Assembly (NCBI GenBank): GCA_964649415.1
Contig: CAZYSK010000085.1
Coordinates: 1 to 24,299 of the forward strand
Direction of reading: 5' to 3'
DNA length: 24,299 nucleotides
From: CAZYSK01 sp964649415
GTDB lineage: Bacteria > Chloroflexota > Anaerolineae > B4-G1
How positions within the stretch are numbered: the stretch's first letter is position 1; every line of letters starts with the position of its first letter. Position numbers and translations under genes: made by a program. The notes under the pieces are model-generated. The model made no database searches, was not told where the DNA came from, and was given only the letters and a program-made list of their open reading frames with translations. Shown here in pieces: positions 15,401 through 24,001 of the stretch.

Positions 15401-16063
15401 TCAGTCGCCCGCCAGCAACCCCTCAGCGGGCACACCGACCCATCCCGCCAATACCTCAGCGACTGTGCAAGCGGTGACGGCCAGGCCCGCGCTCAGGTCG
15501 GCGGGCGCACTGATCGTGGGGATGCGGGCGCGGGCGCAGGCTTCATCCAGCAGATCCAGCGCCTTGTCGGGCAGATGACGGTCTGGCAACCAGCCGACGG
15601 AGAGTTGCACCGCTGTCTCCAGTGCCTCGTCAGCAATGACCACACCGTGGTGCGCTTCGTAGCGCTCCTTGATGACCTGAAGGATCTCCAGCGCTTCCTC
15701 CGGTGTGGGCTCCGGCACCCACACCGGCTGGAAGCGACGCTCCAACGCCGCGTCCTGCGCGATGTACTGCCGGTACTCGTCCGGTGTGGTCGCGCCGATG
15801 ACCCGCAGGTCGCCCCGTGCCAGCGCGGGCTTGAGGATGTTGCCCGCGTCCAGCGCCCCGCCCTCGACCGCGCCCGCCCGCAGGATGGTGTGAATCTCGT
15901 CAACGAACAGCACCACGTCACCTGCTTGCCTGCTCTCTTCTACCAGTCCCAGGAGCCGCTCCTCAAACTGCCCGCGGTACGTGGTGCCGGCGACGAGGGC
16001 CGCGGTGGGCAATTCTACCAGCCGGGTGTCTTTCAGTTCGTCGGGAACGCGATAGGGATACAC
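15401..16063 (-). pseudogene. ClpB/ClpC-type AAA+ fragment lacking Walker A
   Basis: 220 codons cover only the middle of the first AAA+ module of an Hsp100/Clp unfoldase. Visible are VPDELKDTRLVELPTAALVAG, FEERL, Walker B VLFVDEIHT, sensor 1 VIGATT, the arginine-finger region ALERRFQPVWV and the small-domain LPDKALDLLDEAC. The N-domain and Walker A before it are missing. The frame stops at LLAGD, exactly where the middle domain or second ATPase module should begin. The only start is a GTG in the middle of a conserved segment, with no Shine-Dalgarno. It is therefore a truncated remnant, left 51 bases beyond the end of the HerA-like gene. A functional free-standing fragment is very unlikely because it cannot bind ATP. 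Confidence 0.85.
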
Positions 16064-16114
16064 AAGGAGATGCCCAGTGATTGAAGTGGCGGATGGTAGC
16101 AGTCAGTGGGTTTA

Positions 16115-17302
16115 CTAGCTCTCGCTTCCGCCAGGTTTGCTTACGCGCGGGCGGATTTGGACCATATCAATGTTCTCTGCGTCGTCATCCACAAAAACTG
16201 CCTGACCCGTACGCGCAATCTGGTTGATATATGTCTTGATTTCGTTCTTCATATAGTCCTTGGTCAGGCGATTCAGCGCGGTTTTGTCGTCGCGAGTAGT
16301 CAGGGCGTGAGAGATGATGACATCGCACTGAGACAAGACCTCGCCGTCAATCGCTGATGGTTGTTGAGATGCAACGACTAGTGACAGCCCTGGTTGACGC
16401 CCCTCCTTTACCCAACGAATCAACTCCTCCTTGCCCAGGGCAGATTTGCCAGCCGGAACGAATTGATGTGCCTCGTCAATCAGGAGCCAGAGTTTCTGCT
16501 TTTCAGGGGCGAGGCCTAGTTCCTCCCGACGTCGGGCAACGCTGCGCTTCCTGAACAAGTCACGGCACAGAACGGAAAGAATCAGTCCACGTCGGCCATA
16601 CCGCCCAGAGTCTATGATGCTCAGATCCAAGATATTGATAGAATGAGGGTCTAGAACTTCGGAAAGTTCATGGTAGCGGTCAGTAGCAAAAATGCCCCAT
16701 TGCTCTGCCATCTCCAAACGATTGACTAGAGCATCTATAGTGCGCTCGTTTGCCCTGGGATCCACCTCAACTTCTCCAGTAATGTCTGCGATAAAGTAGA
16801 CTTCACCATGCTTGCGGCGGCATCTATGGACTGCCTTAGTCAGAGCAATCCCCATTGGTTCGTTGATAGTGGTGCCAAAAGAATCGCACCAACTCTCTGG
16901 TGATACATCTGCAGGATTTACGGCTAACGATTTGAAGTCTACTCCGCGCCGTTCCATCTCTTGCACGATGTCAAAGCCACCATAGCGTTCAACAGGGTCA
17001 CCCGGTACTAAGACCTTCGTTGGCAAATCGCGTGGGCTATCGCCCCAGTCCCAAACAGCCTTTTCTTGTTCAGTATTTGGCAATGACATTGTATGAAAAA
17101 TACCCATAGGATCGACAACCAAAATAATCGCGTCTGCCGTGCGATGCAGTTCCTCAACAATCACTCCCATCGTGTATGATTTGCCGCTGCCCCGCTTACC
17201 GCAAATCAGAATCACCCTGGATTTACTAGCATCAATATAAACATCGTCTTCTGTGTCTAGACTGCGCCCGATGAAGAGATTGCTCATTTGTGAGACCCCC
17301 AA
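16115..17302 (-). CDS. HerA/DUF87-type ATPase, last gene of the four-gene module
   Basis: 395 residues from a TTG at 17302, or 390 from the ATG at 17287 preceded by GGGGG; the ATG is at least as likely. Walker A is GKRGSGKSYT (35-44), Walker B is LLIDEAHQFVP with D276-E277, and VVASQQPSAID near 320 is the motif of the HerA/FtsK branch. HerA proteins form hexamers that pump double-stranded DNA and usually drive a nuclease such as NurA or Sir2/DUF4297. No such nuclease gene is intact here, so the partner must be another protein of this operon or encoded elsewhere. It starts 11 bases after the large ATPase gene and shares its lower GC content. A short beta-barrel (HAS-like) may occupy the first 30 residues. 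Confidence 0.85.
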   Translation of the reverse strand: MGVSQMSNLFIGRSLDTEDDVYIDASKSRVILICGKRGSGKSYTMGVIVEELHRTADAIILVVDPMGIFHTMSLPNTEQEKAVWDWGDSPRDLPTKVLVPGDPVERYGGFDIVQEMERRGVDFKSLAVNPADVSPESWCDSFGTTINEPMGIALTKAVHRCRRKHGEVYFIADITGEVEVDPRANERTIDALVNRLEMAEQWGIFATDRYHELSEVLDPHSINILDLSIIDSGRYGRRGLILSVLCRDLFRKRSVARRREELGLAPEKQKLWLLIDEAHQFVPAGKSALGKEELIRWVKEGRQPGLSLVVASQQPSAIDGEVLSQCDVIISHALTTRDDKTALNRLTKDYMKNEIKTYINQIARTGQAVFVDDDAENIDMVQIRPRVSKPGGSES

Positions 17303-17313
17303 TAACTGCTTAC

Positions 17314-20300
17314 CTATCGTCGTGGCTCAATCCGGATGATTACTTGGTTTTTCTTGAATAGGCTTTGCAAATCATCCATAACCTGTTCAAGCTGAAAGTC
17401 CGGGTTGTCTGCAACAAGTTTCAGAATGACCTGCTTGAGCTCTACCCCGCGCGTCGAGTCCGCTGCGTTCTCCTGGATGATACACAGCAAGGTGTTCTCG
17501 CCCTCGCCCTCCAACGGGCGTTTGGTGATAAAGGTCTGCACAGTGGTTGCCATCTCCACCAAGGTATCACGGAGGTCCGTAATACTCTCAGTCAATCTCT
17601 CAAGTCCTGTGTCGTCACTGAGAGTCTGGATCGTAACCGTATTCTTGAGTTCACGTGCCTTTGCCAAAGCGGTGCTGACAGCATCTGCAGACAATGTACC
17701 AGAAACCTGTTGCACTCGTTCAGCGTAAATCACCTCGTTCTGCAACTGCTGATATTGCTGCTCATACTGCGCCAGTATTCCTTGGAAATGCTCAACTGCC
17801 TCTTGGCGTAGATTTTCCCTACCCTCCTCTGGTGAGACGTATGGGTCAAAGTTGGTCTTGAGCATTGGACGCTCATCGCCCACGTGACGTAACGCATTTT
17901 CCAACCCCTGTTTTTCGGCAAGAAAATCTTCACGCCTCTTCCGCTGCCAGTCCCCGATCCTCCGCTCCAGTTCGGCGACATCGTCGAAGAAGATTTCGTG
18001 GTCTGACAAGGCATCCAGCGGTGCGTCCTTGAATTTTTCAATAATTCGGTGCCAGATTTCCTCTGCAGCATTCAGGAACTTGACCTCATCAAACGAAGCC
18101 TTTGCCGTGACCGCATCCTGGTGCACCTGATTGCAGCGTTGCAGCAATTTTTTCCAGGCACGCAGGTTACTTTGATTCGCACTTATTGCGGCCCGTTGGT
18201 TAGACAACTGTTCCAACTGTTCGTGAAAAGTGGCATGGGTTCTGACCAGTTCCACCAGGTAATCTGATCTCGCTTCTACTGGCTCCAGGTCTGACAAACT
18301 CTTCTCAACACCCTGAGCCAACTTCTTATACTTGCCAATTAACTCATCGTATCGTTTTCGCAATCTCTGCCGGCTATCCTCCAGGGCTCCACTCCAAGGA
18401 GCCTGACCCCCAGCGATTGCCACGGTCAATTCATTTGGCACCCCAGCGCTGAGCAGAGGCTGCACTTTGCTTTTCTCTGCTCGTAGCTCTGCTAATAGCT
18501 TCTCTGCAGTCTTGGTTATGTATTTTCGCAGACCAACCTCAATACTCCGTAACGTCGTATTAAGTTCCTCGGCATCCTCTGCTTTTTCGAGTTGTTGCGC
18601 ACCGGTCCTGATTTGCTCGACTCTGGATTGATATCGCTGCGGGTCGAAGTCTGTAACGACTTGTAGACTTTCTATCTCAACTTCAATGGCAGTCAATCCT
18701 TCAATAAGTGACTCTTTCAAATCATCCACCGAGCGAATTAGCTGCTCAATTGAATTGGTATCCGAATTGTATGTCGCATACTGCCTGGCACTCAGCAACT
18801 TTATGGCTAAGGCAATTTCCTCTCGTCTGTAGCCCTGCTTCTGACCAATTTCGAACAACTCCAACACAGGCAGCAAACGGATAGTTCCCTCTGACCGTTG
18901 ATCCGCATACGCAGAATCTCGGAGTAGCTGTAATATCTCCTGTTCCAGTGGATGCATGACAAACCAGATCTTGGCACCTTCACTTCGGCCTTTTCCCCAC
19001 TCAAGCTTTGTTATTGTAGATAGGTTCTGAGTAACGAGTGTTTGCACTGTTTGCCTACGAGTCTGTCCGAACAGACGTGCTACGTAGTCCTTGGTAGTAT
19101 CCAGGGGCTCCTTACCTCGGGCGACACTCGGGGTCACCCTGGGATCACGTAACGCTTTGACATAGGCCTCAACATGTTTCTGAAACTGAGCACTGCTGAT
19201 TAGCGTCTTGTAGTGGGGATATAGGGCCGTGCACATCTTCTGGAAAACGGCACGAACCAGTGCATGGCCTACATCCTGTGTCCCCAAACGAGTATCCACC
19301 TCTAACTCATTTCCCAGCAGGCCTTGAGTGGCGTATTGCACCAATCTTTCCTTAACGATACGTAATTCTCCAGTTTTTTCGGGCGCAGGTATCTTGTCAT
19401 CTATATCATCCAAGTATTGAAGCAGAGCAAGCATAAACAGGGGCGTCATTCTCTCTGGTGGATACAAATCTGGCAAGCGTGGAATGTTGAGCGTGGTGGA
19501 AGGTTTGCGCATCAGATTCAGTTGGAAGACAACTTCACTGGGAGGATGATTTTCTAGCGCGAAGAGAACATTGCTAGTCGCGTCGGTGTCAGTTCCGTAG
19601 TCCAACTCAAACGCAAAGTTGATATTCCCATGCCCCTGGCCCCATGTGGGAGCTGTGGGTTGAGGAGAAACAAGCAAGGTGATGGTAACATCACGACAAG
19701 GGTACTGGAGCGAAAAAGAACCTTCTAGCTCGTACAATCTGGCATCCTTGCCAACTACGGGTAAACCGCTTTTCCATTGCCACTTGTCCAGTTGAGCTTT
19801 CGTACCCGCCTGAAAAACTGCTTCTAAAACGTATTTGTGAAACGCCTGCATCGCCGAGCGCGCGTGAGCGCGGTCAGGGGCATAACTTCGCACAAAGTCA
19901 TCGCGCACTAGCCTGACATAGGTTGGTTCAATCGACACTTCCTCTTCCAACAGGGAGCGAAGGGTATATCCTTCAGCACGCCGATAGATGATGTCACCAT
20001 AGATTGGCGACTCAATTAGCTGGTCAAAAGCCACGGACAACCCTTGAGTTTTGATAATCTCCCTCGAACATCCCAACGGAAAAGCGGCCAGCAGCTTGAT
20101 CGTGCGTTCGTACTCTGGCTTGGATGCCACCAATCGGTTTTCCAGGGCCTTTCTAACTGCTCCAGAGAATGCGCCCTGTTCCTCAAACGAAATCTTGTTT
20201 TCAAGAAAGCCATTTACTAGATCAAGCGGACTGTATGGACGTAGAGCCACCTCATAGTGCTTGACGGCTTCCACCATCGCATTGATGACCGTGCGAGGGC

Positions 20301-21252
20301 CTGCCCCCAAGTCACCTCGCATGGCGATTTGACCGATAGCATCCAGTGTATCCGCTGTGATAGGAGCAAACTTCTGGCTTTGAAAATCAAAGACTTCAGC
20401 GTATTTCTCCCACAATTGTCTGGGGAATTCCCGACCATAGATAGCTTCCACACGCAGATACAACGAAGACTGCCGCAGACGATGAATAATGTCTGGGCGC
20501 GTTGTGTTAATGGTAGCCTCCAAGGTATCTGGCATGGTGAAGATGAGAGCTAACGATCCTACCTGAGTGGGAATCTTGTCTGCAAAAGCAAAGAGATCAG
20601 ATTGAAAATCCTTTATACTCGTATATTTGTCCGCAGTTTCCTGTAACTCGTCCACAAAGACAACCAACCCGGCAAAGCCTGCCTCAGTACACAAGGCGCA
20701 AACATCCATCAAAAATGCGATGACCCGAGCCGGGGTGACGCCCAAGTTGATTATCCCGGCTTCATACGCTTCTCTGGCTTTATCTATGTCCAACCCCAGA
20801 TTTGCCGCTTGTTCCTGCAAAGACTTGTCACGATATTGCTCGTAGATTCGGCGTAAATCAGGAATAGACTGACGTGGCCCCTGACTAAACTTGTATTCTA
20901 CCCAGGCTGTCACCGCTTCCAGAATGTCCGACAGTTTTAGCCACTCAAATGGCGGAATGCTGAGCATGCCGTGTCTCTCCTGCATCTCGCGCCAGATGTG
21001 AATGGCAGTACTGGTTTTCCCATAGCCGTAAGGACCGACAATAGCCCCCACGGAGCAGTGTTTATTCTTGGCAATGTTACGTTTCAAGGTATCCACGTAC
21101 TTGCTCGTATCCCCCAACGACATGTGGGTCACCGCGTGCGCGTCATACGTTTCTTCCACGTTCTGTGGGGCGTTTTTCAACCCGTCCCATGGGAAAGTAT
21201 TGATAACAGGGTCTTTGCTCTTGATCGGGGATAGTTTGTTGATGTCTATCAT
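17314..21252 (-). CDS. Large P-loop ATPase, BrxC/PglY-like in size and layout
   Basis: 1312 residues from the ATG at 21252, which has GGAGG eight bases upstream, lying over the end of the previous gene. An in-frame start 33 bases further 5' would overlap that gene and is less likely. The N-terminal ~400 residues form a STAND/AAA-like ATPase with Walker A GPYGYGKTS (73-81) and Walker B LVVFVDELQE (D201-E202). A sensor-like LALIFTMPDTL follows. The middle is mixed. Residues ~850-1250 are long charged helices, likely coiled coil, and the last ~50 residues look like a small helical or winged domain. BREX BrxC/PglY and the large ATPases of phosphorothioation-linked restriction have this general plan (family knowledge). 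No BREX partner gene (PglZ, PglX, BrxL) is present. Probably the motor or scaffold of the module. Confidence 0.8.
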   Translation of the reverse strand: MIDINKLSPIKSKDPVINTFPWDGLKNAPQNVEETYDAHAVTHMSLGDTSKYVDTLKRNIAKNKHCSVGAIVGPYGYGKTSTAIHIWREMQERHGMLSIPPFEWLKLSDILEAVTAWVEYKFSQGPRQSIPDLRRIYEQYRDKSLQEQAANLGLDIDKAREAYEAGIINLGVTPARVIAFLMDVCALCTEAGFAGLVVFVDELQETADKYTSIKDFQSDLFAFADKIPTQVGSLALIFTMPDTLEATINTTRPDIIHRLRQSSLYLRVEAIYGREFPRQLWEKYAEVFDFQSQKFAPITADTLDAIGQIAMRGDLGAGPRTVINAMVEAVKHYEVALRPYSPLDLVNGFLENKISFEEQGAFSGAVRKALENRLVASKPEYERTIKLLAAFPLGCSREIIKTQGLSVAFDQLIESPIYGDIIYRRAEGYTLRSLLEEEVSIEPTYVRLVRDDFVRSYAPDRAHARSAMQAFHKYVLEAVFQAGTKAQLDKWQWKSGLPVVGKDARLYELEGSFSLQYPCRDVTITLLVSPQPTAPTWGQGHGNINFAFELDYGTDTDATSNVLFALENHPPSEVVFQLNLMRKPSTTLNIPRLPDLYPPERMTPLFMLALLQYLDDIDDKIPAPEKTGELRIVKERLVQYATQGLLGNELEVDTRLGTQDVGHALVRAVFQKMCTALYPHYKTLISSAQFQKHVEAYVKALRDPRVTPSVARGKEPLDTTKDYVARLFGQTRRQTVQTLVTQNLSTITKLEWGKGRSEGAKIWFVMHPLEQEILQLLRDSAYADQRSEGTIRLLPVLELFEIGQKQGYRREEIALAIKLLSARQYATYNSDTNSIEQLIRSVDDLKESLIEGLTAIEVEIESLQVVTDFDPQRYQSRVEQIRTGAQQLEKAEDAEELNTTLRSIEVGLRKYITKTAEKLLAELRAEKSKVQPLLSAGVPNELTVAIAGGQAPWSGALEDSRQRLRKRYDELIGKYKKLAQGVEKSLSDLEPVEARSDYLVELVRTHATFHEQLEQLSNQRAAISANQSNLRAWKKLLQRCNQVHQDAVTAKASFDEVKFLNAAEEIWHRIIEKFKDAPLDALSDHEIFFDDVAELERRIGDWQRKRREDFLAEKQGLENALRHVGDERPMLKTNFDPYVSPEEGRENLRQEAVEHFQGILAQYEQQYQQLQNEVIYAERVQQVSGTLSADAVSTALAKARELKNTVTIQTLSDDTGLERLTESITDLRDTLVEMATTVQTFITKRPLEGEGENTLLCIIQENAADSTRGVELKQVILKLVADNPDFQLEQVMDDLQSLFKKNQVIIRIEPRR

Positions 21253-21254
21253 GA

Positions 21255-22691
21255 CTATTCCTCCAAATGCTTCAAGCAATCCCATAGATTCCGGTGGTTG
21301 CCTTCAGGGATTATCATCTCCAACTCACGATACAAGGTTGCTTTGACGATCTGAATGTCCTTGTCTGTTACAGCAAGGTGCAAGCACGGGATGTCATCTT
21401 GCGCTTTTGGGCGTGTGAGAATGATGACTTGTCCAATGTTCCACAGTTGCAACTGTGACCGTAATGACCTGACCGCACGCCGGCTGGGATCATAACCATC
21501 CAAGACAACAAGCGGCTGCCCCTGCCAGGATTGCCAGGACGGATCACTTGCGTCGGCGTATAGCGCTCGCTTTTGTTTCTGCAGCAGCCACCCCAGAAAC
21601 GTCTTGCCAGCGCCTGACACGCCATAGATATTGACCACGTAATAGGGCGGCTCCATGAACTTGCTCAATTGCATCCAGACTTCTCGCTGCGAGTCGGTCA
21701 GCCAGTTTTCGGTCAAGTTGGTCTTTATGAGATCAAGTGTCTTAGAGTACTTACTCACAGTCGCTCCTCGGTGATTCTGCCGGCTGGCAGAAGACGCGGT
21801 AGGACCACTATCCGGCCTGACGCCCGTGATAATCGATTCATCAAAGCTCAAATGACGCCTGGTCTCTGCACTAGTAGTCGCCTCATAAGGGCATCTCAAA
21901 ACCAGTTCTCGCTTACTGGAAAGCTTGTCGTAGGTGTATAGCAGACGGGAGTCGTCATCGAAGACCAAGAAGGGATAGAGTGGAACTAAACTGCCGTTCG
22001 CTGGCTGATAGAGATAAACCTGACCGGGCGTCACCGGCCTGTCTCTCTCTAATTTGAATGGAAACAAGGAAGTGCCAGAGTTCAGATTGGTGCCATAGTA
22101 GACGAAGTGTGGATCCCACCACTCAACACGGTCTATGTAGACCACATGTTGTTGATGAAGAATAGAAAGCTCTGCTAGCCACTGAGAGATGGCCGATTCC
22201 AGTGCCTCAAGGACTCTCCTGGCCTCACGGAGAGACAGACTGCCGTGGCCAATCTTGTCGTTTCGGAACTGGACCACTGAATTGAAAAAGTGAATCAGCT
22301 TGACTCTCCGTGGTTGGGACACTCCTGTAATCTGGGCTAGCACCCGATTGGCCTCAAAGACGGAATCGTTTCTGCAAACCCGGTTGGGGTCGGTAAGCAG
22401 AAAAGCCGTGTTATTAGACCGCAACGCCGCATCAAGCAGTCTAAGAAGTTTGACCCAACTGCCCAGACTGGGCCTCTCCAGTTCGGAGCGAGACTCCTCG
22501 ACATTGGGATCTGGCAACTCGTGGTAGATATAACTGGACAAGCCAATGAGCACCAGGTAGTGAGAGATTCCCTCAAAGAGATCAATCAGCTTGAGCACGC
22601 GCTGTCGTGCTTCGTCCTCCAGACACATTGCCTCGTAAAGCTTGGCAATGGGCAAGGGATAAGACACCCTGATTTGGTCCACGGCACTCAT
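21255..22691 (-). CDS. HEPN-like plus P-loop protein, second gene of the module
   Basis: 478 residues. The helical N-terminal part (1-190) contains R143-N-D-K-I-G-H149, which fits the Rx4-6H (RN...H) motif of HEPN ribonucleases and their inactive relatives, followed by a long helix. A beta-rich middle (about 190-300) includes GQVYLYQPANGSLVPLYPF. The C-terminal ~125 residues hold a compact P-loop: Walker A GVSGAGKT (357-364) and a Walker B-like PLVVLDGYD. Its ATG overlaps the previous stop (ATGA), and its own stop lies two bases before the next ATG. I know no named family with this domain order. The HEPN-like part may be an RNase toxin or only a scaffold, because the motif is short and also common in non-enzymatic helical domains. 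Confidence 0.7.
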   Translation of the reverse strand: MSAVDQIRVSYPLPIAKLYEAMCLEDEARQRVLKLIDLFEGISHYLVLIGLSSYIYHELPDPNVEESRSELERPSLGSWVKLLRLLDAALRSNNTAFLLTDPNRVCRNDSVFEANRVLAQITGVSQPRRVKLIHFFNSVVQFRNDKIGHGSLSLREARRVLEALESAISQWLAELSILHQQHVVYIDRVEWWDPHFVYYGTNLNSGTSLFPFKLERDRPVTPGQVYLYQPANGSLVPLYPFLVFDDDSRLLYTYDKLSSKRELVLRCPYEATTSAETRRHLSFDESIITGVRPDSGPTASSASRQNHRGATVSKYSKTLDLIKTNLTENWLTDSQREVWMQLSKFMEPPYYVVNIYGVSGAGKTFLGWLLQKQKRALYADASDPSWQSWQGQPLVVLDGYDPSRRAVRSLRSQLQLWNIGQVIILTRPKAQDDIPCLHLAVTDKDIQIVKATLYRELEMIIPEGNHRNLWDCLKHLEE

Positions 22692-23569
22692 CTGATCTCC
22701 TGTTCAGGTGATGCCTTTAGGGGGCGTGGCTCTGGAGGTGTGAATGGCGCAGCTTCAGTTATCATCAAAGAAGTGCCGTACAGCGTTTCCTTGCGTTCCA
22801 AAGAGGGGAAAGTCAGGCTACATATTTCAGCCATGGGCCAGAATTGCTCCGGCGCGAGCATGCACACCTTACACACTGCTTCAATCAGCACTTCATCCAT
22901 CAACAAGGAGGTACCAAATGGTAGACCCTTTGCCTGGTACTGGAGCTGGATCGCCAAGAAGAGCAATTCCGGGCTGCAGTTTTCTCGTTTCCGACTCGAC
23001 AGCGGGCTGTTTGGATCGGCCATATCCTTCTTGATCAAGAAAGGAGGTTCCATTGCTGCAAGCCACGCCATCACACTGCGAATAGACAAGACATCGAAGG
23101 AGGGAGCTTGCTCCGGAAATAGCAAGTTTGCTTTTTCTACTGTGTCTGCCATCAACTTCTTTGGTACAATTCGGCTGGGACTGCTACCCCACATCACGTC
23201 ACAGACCTCTTGATAGACCCAAGACCAACCCCACTGAAAATCCGGCGATCGTAGCCACGCGCTATAGTAAACCCAATGTGCAAACTCTATAGCCAACGAT
23301 GAGTTAAACTGTAGCTCATTTAGAAGATTCTCTCCGAATTCACTTGGACTGTACCGATAGGCCTGGTTTTGTTCTCTGACCCGATCTAGAATACCGAGAA
23401 TGTACCAGGATTGCGTAAGGTGCCTGATTCGCCTTCCGCTGTCACTCAGCCCAACCGTAGGAGTGATTTTCGCCAACTCACTACTGGTGAAGGTAGCCTC
23501 TGACTGAAAAAACGGCAGCACTCCTCTCAAGTACATTGGTTTGTCAATGCTCCATAGTTTGAAGCTCAT
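22688..23569 (-). CDS. Unknown protein with winged-helix-like N-terminus, first gene of the module
   Basis: 293 residues. After a short lead, residues ~28-75 (SSELAKITPTVGLSDSGRRI to RYSPSEFGENLL) look like a winged-helix domain. It is followed by a Trp-rich stretch FQWGWSWVYQEVCDVMW (~115-131) and a helical remainder with a Pro-rich end. The order winged helix, FG..LL, then a Trp/Tyr-rich helix is loosely like DUF4007 proteins, which occur next to phosphorothioation genes, but the match is weak. AAGGAG lies nine bases before the ATG. It overlaps the next gene by four bases (ATGA) and so heads the operon. It is probably the DNA- or target-recognising part; this is a guess from position and fold. 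Confidence 0.7.
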   Translation of the reverse strand: MSFKLWSIDKPMYLRGVLPFFQSEATFTSSELAKITPTVGLSDSGRRIRHLTQSWYILGILDRVREQNQAYRYSPSEFGENLLNELQFNSSLAIEFAHWVYYSAWLRSPDFQWGWSWVYQEVCDVMWGSSPSRIVPKKLMADTVEKANLLFPEQAPSFDVLSIRSVMAWLAAMEPPFLIKKDMADPNSPLSSRKRENCSPELLFLAIQLQYQAKGLPFGTSLLMDEVLIEAVCKVCMLAPEQFWPMAEICSLTFPSLERKETLYGTSLMITEAAPFTPPEPRPLKASPEQEIR

Positions 23570-23641
23570 TCAGGTTTTCTCCTTGACGATAGATGCTTCT
23601 TGCACTCACCAGTACCAGGGAAGTTGGCACAAAGGATGAAT

Positions 23642-23758
23642 TCACTGAGTGGAGGACACTGGAACTTCCTCTCCATATGAGAAGTCCAGCTCCGCCCCGT
23701 CGTCAACCAGTACGTTCGTCGAGACGTCCACTAGCCGGGCATAGGCCAACAGGCTGAT
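23642..23758 (-). pseudogene. C-terminal scrap of an unknown gene
   Basis: Directly after an in-frame TGA this frame runs to a TGA at 23644-23642 with a protein-like sequence containing LLAYARLVDVSTNVLVDDG and ELDFSYGEEVP. No start codon or ribosome site is visible. It lies 72 bases upstream of the four-gene module and on the same strand. I do not recognise the family. Confidence 0.35.
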
Positions 23759-23801
23759 TCAACCTATTCATCGTTTGCCAGCTTTCTACATTATACATCT
23801 T

Positions 23802-23894
23802 TCAATCGCTGGCAACAAACCGCAGCCAGCGGTGCAGGTTCAGTCTGTTGGCCCTGGCCTCCAGTGCGGCGATCACTCGTTCTCGGTGAAACAT
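23802..23894 (-). pseudogene. 30-codon scrap coupled to the Rad50-like tail
   Basis: An ATG overlaps the stop of the Rad50-like fragment (TGATG) and opens a 30-codon frame, MFHRERVIAALEARA onward, ending in LRFVASD. The coupling suggests the true N-terminus of the gene that once followed rad50, cut short. It is too short to assign to a family. Confidence 0.35.
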
Positions 23895-24001
23895 CAAACC
23901 TCCACTCGACTAATGCCGTTCTCTTTGACCACCCGCACCACGTTGTCGGTGTCCCGCTCGAATGTGTCGTCGTGGCTGATGACATAGACCGGAAGCAGCC
24001 T
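23894..24001 (-). pseudogene. C-terminal fragment of a Rad50/SbcC-like ATPase
   Basis: The frame LLPVYVISHDDTFERDTDNV, then VRVVKENGISRVEV and TGA, is the last strand, H-loop histidine (ISHD) and terminal hairpin of Rad50/SbcC-type SMC ATPases. Only about 34 codons remain. It follows the stop of the DUF234-like remnant without any spacer and in the same frame, so the join is a deletion end point, not an operon junction. Walker and signature motifs are missing. Confidence 0.55.

Noticed and set aside
16115..23569. Calling the four-gene block BREX or a Dnd/Ssp system outright
   Set aside because: The large ATPase is only generally similar and none of the defining partner genes is present in the window.
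23570..23641. Promoter for the four-gene module
   Set aside because: No pair of boxes close to consensus could be found in the 72 bases before the first gene; the start site may lie further upstream.
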